Positions 47,421-58,644 of a stretch of 64,000 nucleotides of DNA are shown here, piece after piece. The notes below the pieces were generated by a model, which ran no database searches, had not been told where the DNA came from, and saw nothing but the letters and a program-made list of their open reading frames with translations. The first letter of the stretch is position 1, and every line of letters begins with the position of its first letter. Origin of the DNA: Tyto alba (taxonomy: Eukaryota > Chordata > Aves > Strigiformes > Tytonidae); contig NW_024881313.1 in the NCBI RefSeq assembly GCF_018691265.1, positions 1,388,501 to 1,452,500 on the forward strand. The letters run 5' to 3'. The translations under genes were made by a program, and so were the position numbers.

Positions 47421-50400
47421 ACATTTTCTGAGATACAGTGAACATGGATTTAGAAGTGGCAGACAGGAGCTTTCTCTGTACTGTCAGTTTATTTCCCCTA
47501 ATAACAGTATTAGGAATGGTTACTATATTTCAAACATGGAGGCAGGGGTAGTTTCAAAGATGTTTTTTACAATTATAGGGCAGCTAGCACAGACTGAGTT
47601 AGTAAGGCACTGCTGAGTGCAGCAACCTTGTGATACATATGTGTATGCTTAATGCAGACATAGCCCCCCATGACCTGCTTTGCTCTTAATAAATACGCTG
47701 AGTCAAGTGGATTTGATTCCAGTTTGCGTGTTTTTGTGAGAACAGAATTTGGTTCAGCTTATACACCTGGTCAGTCTATGTGTTTTCTTTCATAAAATGC
47801 TTTGGCGGTGTTGGATTGAAGATGAAGCCTAAGATTAAACTGGTTCTGCTTTAATAAATACTCTGTTTCAATGCCACCATGGTACATATAGCAAGGTAAA
47901 TTGTTAAACTGCTAGTGAGAGACATGTGTTATACTGAGATGTAATTCTTCCTCTGCATAAATTCAGCAAAGGGATCCAGCTACTGCTTACATCTATAATA
48001 GGCCTAGATTAGTGCACAAGCTCATGATAACCCTATGAAAATAAAGATCAGATTCAGTCTGTTAGCTTTCTTAAATGCCAGGTCTCTTGATCTAGGGCCA
48101 AAGCTAATGCTATCTGCCAGTGTTCTTTTTGTTGTTCAGTCACAGCGGGAGTCTAGAATAATGCTATCTCTGTACTTATTAATCTTCTTATTCCAGTGGA
48201 TTTATATGGGTAACAAAACAGCACTCATACAATGATTCACTCAAAGTACAGTGCCTCTGAAAGCCAAAAGTGAATGGATTCCAGACGACTGATCTCTCAA
48301 TAAGCATCTCTTTTGAAGTCCTTATTTGTGCCCTCTTTAGAATGGAAAGAAGTACGAGTTTCTGAGGCAGCAAGCTAAAGATTAATTACCTCATTTGAAC
48401 TGGACTTAAATTACAGTTAAAATAGTAACGTGATGCATAAGGCTTTATTAAAAAAAAAAAAAATTAACAACAACCCTCTGCTTTTGTCCTTCTTCTACAG
48501 GCAGGGAAAAAAAAAGACTCATACTGCCATTTTTTAGGGCAAGTGTTAAATGCATTTGTAGCTGTGCAGCCACCTACTGAAGTCAGTAGGCAACCATCCC
48601 TGCGTACATGCAGACATATAATTATCTGTCACAGACCTGGTTTTCTTTTCTAATTTAATCACATAGGTGGTTAAGTAAGCCAGTTTACCCTTGTTAAACC
48701 ATCATCAATGTTTAATACATCCTTGTTTAAGATGATAGTACACAGTTCACCTCTAAAGTTGATTTGACATAAAACCTAATACCAGGAACAAAGGGATAAG
48801 ATTGGAACCAAAAGCTTAGATATCATAACAAGTACTTCTCACTTGAATAATAGCTATTGTTTCTTAAAAGTTGGGGTTTTTTTAATTGCTGGAAACTATA
48901 GCAATAGCCTGAGTATGTTGTCACAGAAAGTGCTAGCACTTCATTGCTCATTACTGACTCATTTCTTGCTTCAAGCCGTTTGCCACCATTTATTATGCCT
49001 GTCAGCTTTTCAGTTCAGATGATTTACTTAGGGATAATATTGAGGATGGCAGGAACACACAGCCTAACAGTGTTCACAGGTGGTCAGAGATGTGCTAACA
49101 ATGCTTCAGTGTCAGGATTATTGGTCTTATTTGAGAACAACTGAGAGATTGTTGAATACTGCATGACAAACATTTGTTCATAAAACTAGGTGTGGTTTGG
49201 ATGAGTGATGGTTGTTTCCCTTTCTACTGCTTCTTCACTGGAGACTTAGGTAAGCAGAGTGCTTTCCCAAAAAGAGCTTTGCATGAATTTCTTTGGGCCC
49301 TGGGGCTTGAAAGATGTCATATGTCATGTCAAATTCTCGCTCTGGTTAACCAGTTAACAGAATTGGTGGGGAAAAAGACCCTGTCTGGAATAAAGGGAAA
49401 ATAAACTAATGTTTTGTATGCTGTTACATGGTTTCTGTCAGTTATTCCCTTCTTAAGTGCAAAAAAAAAGGAGGTGGAGAAACACAGTCTGTCTTCTTTT
49501 TCTTTATTTTACTGAAGGAAGTAGAACAAACACAGTAAGAATAGGAGAATGTGGGGAAATTAGAAATCAGTACTGTATGAAAAGATATATTTTTTCTTTT
49601 CAAAGAGAAAAAAAAACTTGCATCAAAATGACTTTGTTTGTTTTTCTTTGATAAGAACAAAAGTCTGAAGGGACTTTTCAGTCAGCTCCATCCGTTTCTG
49701 CCAAAGAGCCTACATGGAAGAAAGATGTGATTCTCTAAAGGGAAATGCCTGAAAGTACACTGACCCTTTCTTGAAGTACAGCAGAGGGTTTGTGAGAAAA
49801 GATGTATCGTACCTGCCTATAGAGTAGTAGTCATTCTTCAGTATTAAAAGGTGGTTTGAAGCGTCGAGAGAAATGTTGTGTATTGGATTGTACAACAGCG
49901 GTGTGCCAGGACAGCGAGTGCCTAGCTCCCCATTGTGTGCAATATGCAGCACCTTTTATGGAAAGACTTTTCTACAGGATGGTTATACCATATATTGTAT
50001 TTGTTTCATGTCTAGCTACACTTCGTAGGCCCGTAAGTCTGATTATAAATTTCTGTAGTGAAACAGCAGAGTTTAGCAGTGTCTAGAGGTTATGGATGGG
50101 TTATTGCAGATATAATAATGAAATAATTTTGACAAATAACTTTAGTTACCCAGAAGCTGTTAAACTGGAAAGCAATTCCTGATTTTCTGCATAGTCCTTT
50201 TCAAACAGAAAGTGTTAATTTCTAACACAGAAGGCACATGAGATGTTCAGAGAGTGTTTTATTATCCCAAGAGGTGTGGGAAGAAACATTTCCTGTTAGG
50301 CAAATGATTATTTTGTGGAGAAAGGTGGAGGAAATGGGGGAAGGAGCAAAATGAGTAGGGGCAAAGACATTTCTACAGAAAGTGGTTTTATTTTCCTCAC

Positions 50401-51540
50401 TTATTAAATCACATAAGAATTTACATAAAGGGGATTTCTTTCTATTAGTCACCTAATTAGAAAAAGGCAAGTAAGGTAATAAAATAATGTCTGTCTCCTT
50501 ACTCCATTTTTACTGTTTTTCTTGATATATTGAAGAAACACTGACAAGACCCACAATACCTCTCACATATATATATCACTAATTATAAACTAGAATTTAT
50601 TCTGCTGATTATTCATTTTGAACGACTACAGAAATATGACCATAAATCATTGTTCTTCCCTAAGTTGTTTGCTGCGCAATAGAAATACAGTATTTTATTT
50701 TTTTCTGTAATTTCCCTGGAAACTCGGAATATCAATAATTATCACTTTATTGACTGCTGGTGAAGTGATGTAGAAAATAGACTTGCCCTAAGTATTTTGT
50801 AGTGTTTCATACAAGTGAGAGGGTATGTTGTATTGCTACAACTCCAGTTTCATGGCAGAAGTAAGAGCTGCAACTACTCCTTGCACTTCTGACAAACAAC
50901 CTGTTTTTTTTTAATTTCTAGATGTCATTCACATCCTTAATTCCAGAATTCCAAGTTAGTAATGTTATCCTGGAATTGCAGTTGTCCAAGAAGTTTTCGT
51001 CCAGCATTCAAGAATATATTTAACTACAAACATGATGACTAATATGTATATTTATGAGATAGGATAGTTGGTGATATTAAGCACAAAATCTCTATACCTG
51101 CCAAATGTAGACTGTTTATTGAAGCATCAGGTTGCCTAAAGGTTCCTTTATATTAAACAGAAGAAAAGGTGTGCACTTGTACAGCAGTGCAGTTTTTCAA
51201 ACATTTTTCTCAATATTCAAAGACTAAGGGAAGGTTTAGAACTACTTTGATACATCAGTTAAGCACATGAGCTTGGTGGGATGTTTCCAGACTCAGCACT
51301 TAATTTACCTTCAGTCCCTAGCCTTCATTTGTGACTTCCACGTTTGTGTACATTAGATTACCGTGTGGAAGACAGTAGTTTTGCTTGAGATTAATTTACC
51401 TGTGAGTTTGATTTACTACATTTCTTTTAAGTTAAAGGCCTCGTCTTGTAGGATGGTGTTGGCTCAACATTTGCTCTTAATGATTCATGTGATTTAAAGC
51501 TATTTATTTTACTAGGTGGCAGTAGACAGAGTGGGAAGCA
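47421..51540. other. Gene-free stretch
   Basis: 4.1 kb, AT-rich, with an A-run near 48450. Open frames of 60-80 codons are scattered on both strands without splice or codon support. No repeat family recognised. Confidence 0.7.
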
Positions 51541-51542
51541 GT

Positions 51543-52415
51543 CATAGAATCATGGAACGGTTTGAGTTGGAAGGGACCTTAAAGCTCACCCAGTCCCAAC
51601 CCCCCTGCCCCGGGCAGGGCCCCCTTCCCCCAGCCCAGGGGGCTCCCAGCCCCGTCCAACCTGGCCTGGAACCCTTCCAGGGAGGGGGCACCCACAGCTG
51701 CTCTGGGCACCCTGGGCCAGCGCCTCACCACTCTCACAGTAAATAATTTCTTCCTTCTATCTAAATCTCCCCTCATTCAGTTTAAAACTGTTACCCCTTG
51801 TCCTATCACTACCCTCCCTGATAGAGTCCCTTTCCACTTTTCCTGTAGCCCCCTTTAAGCACTGGCAGGCCGCTATAAGGTCTCCCTGGAGCTTTCTCTT
51901 CTCCATGCTCAACAACCCCAACTCTCTCAGCCCTTCCTCACAGGTAAGGTGCTCCAGACCCCTGATCAGCTTCGTGGCCTTCTCTGGACCCACTTGAGCA
52001 GGTCCATGCCCTTCTTGCACTGGGGCCCCCGAGCTGGCCCCAGCACTGCAGGGGGGGTCACACAAGAGCAGAGCAGAGGGGGAGAATCCCCCCCCCTCGA
52101 CCCGCTGGCCACACTTCTCCTGATGCAGCCCAGGGCACGTTGGCTGTCTGGGCTGCGAGCACACATTGCTGGCTCACAGTCAGTTTTTCATCCACTAACA
52201 CCCCCAGTCCCTCTCCTTGGGGCTGCTCTCCAGCCACTCATGGCCCAGCCTGTATCTGTGCTGGGGATGGCCCCGACCCACGGGCAGGACCTTGCCCTTG
52301 ACCTTGCTGAACTCCAGGAGGTTTTCCCGGGCCCCCCTCTCCAGCCTGCCCAGGTCCCTCTGGATGCCACCCCTGCCCTCAGCGTGTCCCCCACCACACA
52401 GCTCGGGGTCATTGG
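51543..52415 (-). mobile_element. CR1 LINE 3' fragment (0.87 kb)
   Basis: Starts on the plus strand with 'tcatagaatcatggaacggt', the reverse complement of the CR1 3' tail, followed by GC-rich 3' UTR and the C-terminal reverse transcriptase region. It stops at 52415, at almost the point where FADD begins in the intronic copy. It parallels the 32.0-32.9 kb part of that copy closely over long blocks, so both come from one subfamily. Stops and shifts break the frame. Confidence 0.95.
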
Positions 52416-52546
52416 TGTCTGCGAGATAAAATTTAAAAGTTTAAATTCAATTATCCACTGCTGTAGCATTTTAAAATTAAACGTAGCTGGTTAAGAAAAA
52501 AAACAACAACAACAACAAAAAAACACCACAACGAAAAAGTGCGAAG

Positions 52547-52760
52547 ATCGTTTCCCCCCGCCGAGCGGCCGCTGCACAGCGGTTTCCCGGCGCCCCCTGC
52601 GGCAGCAGAAGCGCGGGCGGAGAGCGGCGCCCGCTCCAGCGGCAGGGGGCGCTCTGGTATTGCCGCAGCGGGCGCGAGCTGGGCGGCCGGGCCTGCCGGG
52701 GCCGCTCGCGCGGCGGGGCCTGGGCAGCGGAGCCGCGGGCGGTAGCCGGGGCATCGGGCC
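52547..52760. promoter_or_regulatory. CpG-rich block with two divergent CTCF-like motifs
   Basis: About 210 bp of GC-rich, CpG-dense sequence between the CR1 and the provirus, unlike the AT-rich desert around it. GCGCCCCCTGC at 52590-52600 and GCAGGGGGCGC at 52642-52652 are exact inverse copies of the CTCF core, arranged in opposite orientation about 40 bp apart. No gene starts here that I can recognise. It could be an insulator, an orphan CpG island, or part of an unrecognised repeat. Confidence 0.5.
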
Positions 52761-52966
52761 GCTAACACTGCGGTTTCCAAAGCGAATAACGGCAGGTCAT
52801 CTGTTTCGCTTCTCTTGAGGCATGGAGCAAGTGACGCCCCTTTCTCCGTATTGAATTTTAAGGGGGAACATTAGTTTGGCGGTGTCTCACACTGTGTGCT
52901 TTCCATATAAGCTGGTTCTCTGAGAGAAATGGGGCAATTCCAGAGTATTGCAATAATAAATAAATA

Positions 52967-53000
52967 CCTTATCATACTTTCTCCCCTTATCATACTTTCT
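52967..53000. repeat. 16-bp direct repeat beside the 3' LTR remnant
   Basis: CCTTATCATACTTTCT occurs at 52967-52982 and 52985-53000, two bases apart, directly at the edge of the provirus. Confidence 0.9.
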
Positions 53001-53036
53001 TTTAGCGAAAACAAAATTCTTCTATTATTTATCACA
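52999..53036 (-). repeat. 3' LTR remnant (38 bp)
   Basis: Begins TGTGATAAATAATAG at 53036 on the minus strand and matches the start of the 5' LTR for 38 bases with one mismatch, then diverges completely. The rest of the 3' LTR is missing. Confidence 0.8.
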
Positions 53037-53037
53037 A

Positions 53038-53054
53038 TCCACCCCTTTTCTTTT
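53038..53054 (-). other. Polypurine tract of the provirus
   Basis: AAAAGAAAAGGGGTGGA on the minus strand, one base before the TGTGA start of the 3' LTR remnant, the position of the plus-strand primer in retroviruses. Confidence 0.8.
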
Positions 53055-53093
53055 TTAATACCATATTTTGCTTGAGCTTACTAACACTTAGTC

Positions 53094-53282
53094 TCATTCT
53101 TTTCTTAATATCATAACTTTGTGGGCACCAGCCACTGCTGCCATTTCAGGGTTTACCGGCATTGCTGTTATTTGCATCCCCTCGATAACATGAGATATTA
53201 GCCGTATGAAGCAAGGTATTAAACACAGTAAAAATAGTAAACCCGCGACGGCACAATGGAAGAAAAATCCAATCTTTTCCAC
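53094..53282 (-). pseudogene. Env transmembrane subunit C-terminus (relic)
   Basis: Open frame of about 62 codons ending TGA shortly before the polypurine tract. It holds one hydrophobic membrane-spanning segment followed by a short polar tail, the layout of a retroviral Env TM end. The frame is closed upstream by stops, so the rest of the glycoprotein is not readable in continuity. It starts with GTG in the open frame, i.e. it is an internal fragment. Confidence 0.6.
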
Positions 53283-53504
53283 CAGGAAGTTCCTAATAGA
53301 TCATCTCACCATTTTGAGTCTAACATTGAGGGTGTTTTATGGTCTCGGTTACCCGGAGCACCATGGGTAAAACAGCTTTTATTCTGTCTGCTATGTGCAG
53401 TTGTCGCCTTAATGTTTTTGCCGTGTGTTATTTATTCCTTGCTTTGTTCAGTTAATCCAACATGTTGTAACCAACATGCAATTTGCTACTACTGTTTCAC
53501 CTGA
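53256..53504 (+). other. Opposite-strand ORF with a membrane segment
   Basis: 82-codon plus-strand frame inside the env region with one strong hydrophobic stretch preceded by a Trp/Pro-containing segment, reminiscent of a retroviral TM anchor but on the wrong strand for this provirus. The minus strand opposite it is full of stops. It could be a piece of a second, inverted element or chance. Confidence 0.35.
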
Positions 53505-53850
53505 TGGCGTTAAGCAAATTCGAGCTGTGCGCCGAACTGCACAGTCAACTGTACGGGTTATACAGCAATGAACTATCAGACACTCTGTAAACAATAATCA
53601 ACAATTTATTAGGAAACAAGAACCTGAAATAATTAACTGTATAACAATCCAGCAAAGTCCCACGCAACACAAACAGAAAGAGAGAAAATAAGAAACAAAG
53701 ATACCAGCACTGTCCTTTGGGTGTTGTCCTTTGAGCTCTTGTTACCCCTGCTCACAGGGGCGATAGAGATAGAAAGATAGAAAGAGTCCAAGAACAACAG
53801 TCATGCACCGCGTGGTAACTCCGCTGATGAGTAACATTTTCTTCTTTGAA

Positions 53851-54300
53851 CTATAAGTCTGTTTCCATCACCTCATCAAGGTTTCGAGGGCGTCTCAGTT
53901 GTCTTCGTGATCTTGGAGAATTGGGGGGAGGAGGTGATCTTCTCCGACACCAGCCACGAGACACTCCCTCGCATACCGCGATGGCAACGACGGTCACCAC
54001 CAATGTAACAAAAAATCCCAACAGCAGGCCGGCGCACACGGGATCGTCCCCTACTCCCATCTTTCCAAGATTGCAATCCAGCGGGATCGGTAAGATTAGT
54101 GGGATAGTCCAGCCCCAGGCTAGCGGCTTGACCGAGGAAGGTCCAAGTGCGCAATGAGCGGAAGTTTCTCTTCCACCCAGGATGCCTGTGCTGCCTAGAT
54201 CTGGGCGGGCCTGGCAGTTGTTTTTGCCATCCGGGTATAGCCGAACTTTCGAGACCCTCCAACAACACATGTGCTTTGGACTGGGGGCGTGGAAATCCAT
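53851..54300 (-). other. 149-codon ORF with one transmembrane segment, in the env region
   Basis: Minus-strand frame with a central hydrophobic segment of about 20 residues (near codons 90-110), followed by a Cys/Arg-rich juxtamembrane part (CRRRSPPPPNSPRSRRQ) and an acidic end. The layout is that of a single-pass membrane protein with a basic, proline-rich tail. I do not recognise the family. It lies where surface/TM env should be. An overlapping frame of 183 codons (53876-54427) shares the bases. Confidence 0.4.
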
Positions 54301-54399
54301 TTTCCTGCTGTGTATGTGGACCCTGACTCCTGATCCCTACGGACCAGGCCTGTTGACCACTTGCGCTCTCACTCTTGTACCTCCGAAACCGCAAAAACA

Positions 54400-54624
54400 A
54401 TGGAGCATGCTTATGTATGGGCAGCAATTTATTATGCAGCCTTAATGTTGGTAACCCTCACTTTGTTTGCCTTTTTACTACATATATTTTGCCCTTGTAA
54501 ATGTCCCTCTTTCAAGTGCCCATGTAGTTGTATCTGCTTACGTAAACCACCATCTCCTTCCCCTCCCCGTCCCCAAAGTCCGGGAGCACATCCCTCGGCC
54601 CATTCTGAGACACATGCTGTTTAA
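54400..54624 (+). other. 74-codon plus-strand ORF: membrane segment, Cys cluster, Pro-rich tail
   Basis: ATG at 54400 (an in-frame ATG also exists at 54361) opens a frame with an N-terminal hydrophobic segment, then a cysteine cluster (CPCKCPSFKCPCSCIC) and a proline/serine tail ending TAA. No known family. It is antisense to the provirus, and chance cannot be excluded. Confidence 0.3.
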
Positions 54625-55588
54625 GTAGGTTTGGGTAGAAAACTGTTGATTGGTAGTGTTACTGTTATTGTTACCTTGTCTATGTTTGGCTAACCATGTC
54701 GAAAATTCTGTTATAGGTCTTTTCGGCAGTTTTGGTACTGGCTGTTTTACTTCTGTCACATCTTTTACTTGGATTCTCTTCTTCCCACTAAAAATATCTC
54801 CATCCACCCTTCTGTCTTTGGGAAAGCAAAGCCACTCTGATGTTGGACATAACAGTAAAGCACTTGCTGCACAAATTTGCCAGTATTAAAGCAAACCATA
54901 CCAGGATGATTAGCAGAGGTCTGGTATAACATATACTCCCACCTCTCATGCCTATGGGGTTGCAGCCCACAGCTGAGATAAAAGTCTTCCTGGTGGCGAG
55001 CACAGAGGTTAACCCGGTCTTGCCCTCTACTGTTTAACGAATCCGTGTGCTAAGAGTTAGTCAATTCAAGTGCAGCTCCTTTGTAGCCACTTCCTTTGTT
55101 TCTAAGCAAAGCAAATTTTTTTGACACTTTCTGATAGTGTCCTTCCATCAACTCTCAGGGACATCCCAAATTCTGGGGACTAACCTCTTGTTCCCATAAA
55201 TCAAGGTTACAGTTCATGCCCTTTCCCTATACAGTTATAACACAATTTTCTCCATCTGCAAGAAATACCACCTCCGGTGACACATTTCACATTCACACAA
55301 AACCCACGCTTCATGACATCCGTACATACACTTGAGACAAGGTATTACCCTATTAGGTTGATTTTCTAGCAATGCCTGATTGAATCCAAAATGCTCATAA
55401 TCTATTACCAAAAACCACTCTGCTCTGTCACATGTCTGCCAGTTAATGCTTGGTAAACGCCAGCTTTTCCCTGACGTTTTTTTTTTTTTTTTTTTTTTGT
55501 GGTTCCTTATACAGCAAGTAAGTAAATGAATAAGTAAATTTTCACAGTGTTACCTCTGAACCCAGCCAAAACCTAGTCAAACCACTGG

Positions 55589-56522
55589 TTAATCATTCAA
55601 TCCCCTCCTGATGAATTTACTTAGTCCTTTGAGGGTGACTTGTAGTTGGTCAGTTGATGGTACCACAGTCCACTCCTGAGGCTTTTCCACCGGCCCTTTT
55701 CCTCAGGAGGCATGAGTCCACCCCTTTTCTTTTGTTCGGATCGCTGTCTCGGTGGTCAGCAGCACCTGAAATGGACCTTCCCACTTGGGAGTTAATGATT
55801 AACCTTTCCACACTTTTATCAATACCCAATCACCTGGTTTTACATTGTGGATATTAAAATCCAATGGTGGTGTTTGAGGTAGAAGCTCTTTCTTTCTTAG
55901 TTTCATTAAATTGTTAGCTATTCTTATTACATACTTTCTTACATACTGATCTCCTACTTCAGGGGTGACAATATCCCTGTTATTACTCATATATGGCAAT
56001 CCAAACATCATTTCATAGGGAGAAATTCCCAGGTCTGTTCGTGGCTCAGTATTGATCCTTAATAAGGCCAGCGGCAGGCATTTAATCCAAGACACCTGAG
56101 TCTCAATCATTAACTTAGTCAAGGTTTGTTTTAAAGTTTGATTCATTCTTTCTGCTCTTCCAGAACTCTGAGGATGCCATAGGGTGTGCCACGCGCATTC
56201 AATCCCTAAGGCTTCAGATAGTTGTTGCATAATTTTTAAAATGAAATGTGTTCCTCTGTCCAAGTCTATTCTTTCTATTAATCCAGATCTGGGGATAATG
56301 TTTTCCAATAACACCTTGGATACCATGGTTGCCATTGCCCTTGGTGTGGGGGATTGCTTCCACCCAATGAGTTAAGTGAGCCACTAATACCAACAAATAC
56401 TTCCACCCTTGTATTTGAGGTAGCTCTGTTAAGTCTACCTGGAGGCTTTGTATGGTTAGCTCCTGTTCCCCAGCCACCTTTTTCTCATTACCTTTTTGTT
56501 CACTTTTTAACAAATCAGACAT
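55589..56522 (-). pseudogene. ERV integrase, split by a frameshift and stops
   Basis: Two overlapping frames carry the catalytic core. 56522-56214 has the first Asp in VDLTELP and the GWKYLLVLV strand. 56335-55799 has the second Asp in DLDRGTHF and the Glu in SSGRAERMN, plus the conserved SPYEMMFG segment and PGDWV. All three D,D-35-E residues are therefore present, but in different frames. The C-terminal tail continues to a stop at 55591-55589 through two further in-frame stops. The HHCC domain upstream (56523-56840) is not readable. Confidence 0.88.
55717..55733 (-). other. Second copy of the polypurine tract, inside integrase
   Basis: AAAAGAAAAGGGGTGGA, identical over 17 bases to the tract at 53038-53054, within the C-terminal integrase coding region. 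The position resembles the central polypurine tract of lentiviruses and foamy viruses. Confidence 0.6.
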
Positions 56523-56844
56523 CGATCAACTAGTTGTTTAGCCTCTGTATATATTCCTATACACCCATACTGTCTAAGAAAATGATCACAAAGTGATTGC
56601 GTTCCCCAATGTATTTTCTGATGTATTAATGACAGAATTTCTCATGATCATGTTTTATTTAACATCTGCCTTCCATCTGCTAAAGTCCATTTTCCTTCTG
56701 GATCTTTCCCCCCCCCCCCTTTCCCTTATTTTTAAGTATATCCTTTTCTTGTTCTGTGAAATTCGGGGCTAAATTCTCATAATCCCCTGGTGTTACTACC
56801 AATAAAACTACTGATGATGATTCTGTAGCTGCTTCTCTGGCTAC

Positions 56845-57324
56845 TTAATCTGCTAAATTATTCCCCCTTATTTCCATCGATGCTCCCCTCTGATGTCCTT
56901 TCACGTGCACAACTGCAACTTCTGTAGGGAGCTTCAGGGCTTCTAAAACTTCTCTGATCAGCTGCTCGTGTACTAGCTCCTTCCCTTTTGTATTTATAAG
57001 CCCTCTTCCTTCCCATGTTTTTCCAAATGTGTGGACCACTCCAAATGCATACTTTGAGTCTGTGTACACTGTCCCTTCCTTATCTCTCAAATATACCAAT
57101 GCCTGTTTTAGGGCATAGAGTTCACAGGCTTGCGCTGACCACCCAGCAGGTAATTTCCCCTTTTCAAACACTTCCATCTTCTGCCCCTCGATAATTGCAT
57201 AACCCAATATTCTTTTTCCTTCTAGGCATCGAGAGGACCCATCAATAAATAGTTTTTCTCTATAGGGTAAAGGTTCATCTAACAGATCTTCTCTTATTTT
57301 CGTTTGATAATTTATAAAATCCAA
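56845..57324 (-). pseudogene. ERV RNase H domain, open
   Basis: 159 codons open without a stop. All four catalytic acidic residues are seen in order: Asp in LFIDGSS, Glu in ACELYALKQA, Asp in YTDSKYAF and the final Asp in NNLAD, with the VKGHQ histidine loop before it. The usual neighbour upstream, the reverse transcriptase, is absent: the protease relic ends at 57329, five bases away. The open frame in an otherwise broken provirus is notable but may be chance survival. Confidence 0.88.
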
Positions 57325-57328
57325 ACAG

Positions 57329-57600
57329 TTATGCTCTGGTTCCTAAATATCCTCCGCAATTCTCCTCCCTTAATTCTAGTAATTTAACCACCAGTTTTCC
57401 TTCATCCAGCACCACACCTATTCCTAATTGCACTTGTAAATCTCTACCTAGCAAATTACATCCTACCCCTGGCATTAACAACAGATCATTAACAGCATAT
57501 TGATCTTCCCCTTGTATTAACACATTCTTTATAACTGGGACTGAAAACCCCTTCACCTTTAGCCCCTACAGCCCAAGTTGTATCTTTTACATAATCTTCC
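57329..57600 (-). pseudogene. ERV protease relic
   Basis: Frame with the C-terminal protease signature LLGRDLQVQLGI preceded by a VNDLLLMPGVGC segment. The N-terminal catalytic DTG(A) motif is not found in any nearby frame, so the active site is lost or deleted. The frame closes at the junction with RNase H. Confidence 0.7.
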
Positions 57601-57743
57601 TCCTGGGGTCTTAATTTCAAATTTATCAAGGGCTCTTCTGTTGGTATACCCCCCAGGAGGTAGAGCCCCTGACACCCCTAGTGATTACCACCCTCATCCT
57701 GTTGGGTTACTTCAAACACCAACAGGTCCCGTATTCTCTGGGG

Positions 57744-57785
57744 GCATTCTTGTTTATAATGCCCCCCCTTCCCACAATAAAAACA
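57744..57785 (-). pseudogene. Gag nucleocapsid CCHC zinc knuckle
   Basis: C-F-Y-C-G-K-G-G-H-Y-K-Q-E-C on the minus strand, an intact C-X2-C-X4-H-X4-C knuckle that binds viral RNA in Gag. Only one knuckle is present, as in gammaretroviruses. It is not in frame with the capsid piece as read. Confidence 0.88.
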
Positions 57786-57801
57786 TCCCCTTGGGATTTC
57801 C

Positions 57802-58264
57802 CTAGCCAGTGGTGCCTCTTGGTTCCACCTTACCTTTCATTCCCTTGCTTGTTTCAAATTTGTGATTTCCCCTCTGAGATTCCCTGTGTTTATTTCTAAC
57901 AGCTTCTTGTGCAGTTATCATAATTTTAGCTTTAGTTTTAGCCTTTTCTTCATCCTTCCTAATATCTACTTTCTGTGCTTCTCTCAGGAGTTCATCCAGA
58001 CTCCTATTATAATGACCTAGAGTCACTCATATCTCTCCTCCGCTCTTGTTCGTTCTGATTCCACTGCAGAGGGGTTACAGGGAGTTTCTGTTCCCCGGGT
58101 ATCCCCTGCTGATTTTCTCTCTCCCATATCCACATTCCAGCCATTCTGATCATTTGTCTTTCTTCAGGAGAAAAAAAAAAAAAGATTCCCATAATCGACT
58201 GCATCTCCTCCCATGTATATATACTGGGTCCCAAAAATTGACCAATCTCCTCCGACAGCCCCAC
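57802..58264 (-). pseudogene. Gag capsid C-terminal part (two frames)
   Basis: 58264-58007 and 58026-57802 together read like the C-terminal capsid of a gammaretroviral Gag (for example TWEEMQSIMG, SPEERQMIRMAG, then LDELLREAQK) and run toward the zinc knuckle. A T13/A13 homopolymer at 58171-58183 and a stop/frame change near 58010 break it. Confidence 0.75.
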
Positions 58265-58644
58265 AGGGTCCTCTAATAACCTCCTAAATTAATTCTTATA
58301 TGCCCTCACTTCTACATTAGTGAGCGGCCCATCCACAAATCCCATCCCCCCTTGAATTCCTGCCGCTGGGACTTCCCACGAGGGATTAACCCTAGCCGCC
58401 CCGTGCTCCCTTAAACGACTCCCACCCCCCCCCACCCCCCCACCCCCCTTCGTTGCTGCCCGGTTTCAGGTCTGATATTAACAACAGGGGCCTCCTCACC
58501 CGCATCTTTCTCCTCACCCACATCTTCCTGCTGCACCCCTTGATTTCCTAGGTGTGCCGGGTTATATGGGGGGGTAAGTTATCCAAAGGGTCCCATCTCC
58601 TTCCTTTCCCTTTCACCTTCTTCAACCTGCTCCTCCTGCTTCAA

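Noticed and set aside
52451..52780. Frames across the CpG-rich block on both strands
   Set aside because: Low-complexity Ala/Arg/Gly/Pro content, no start or splice support. The open frames follow from GC content.
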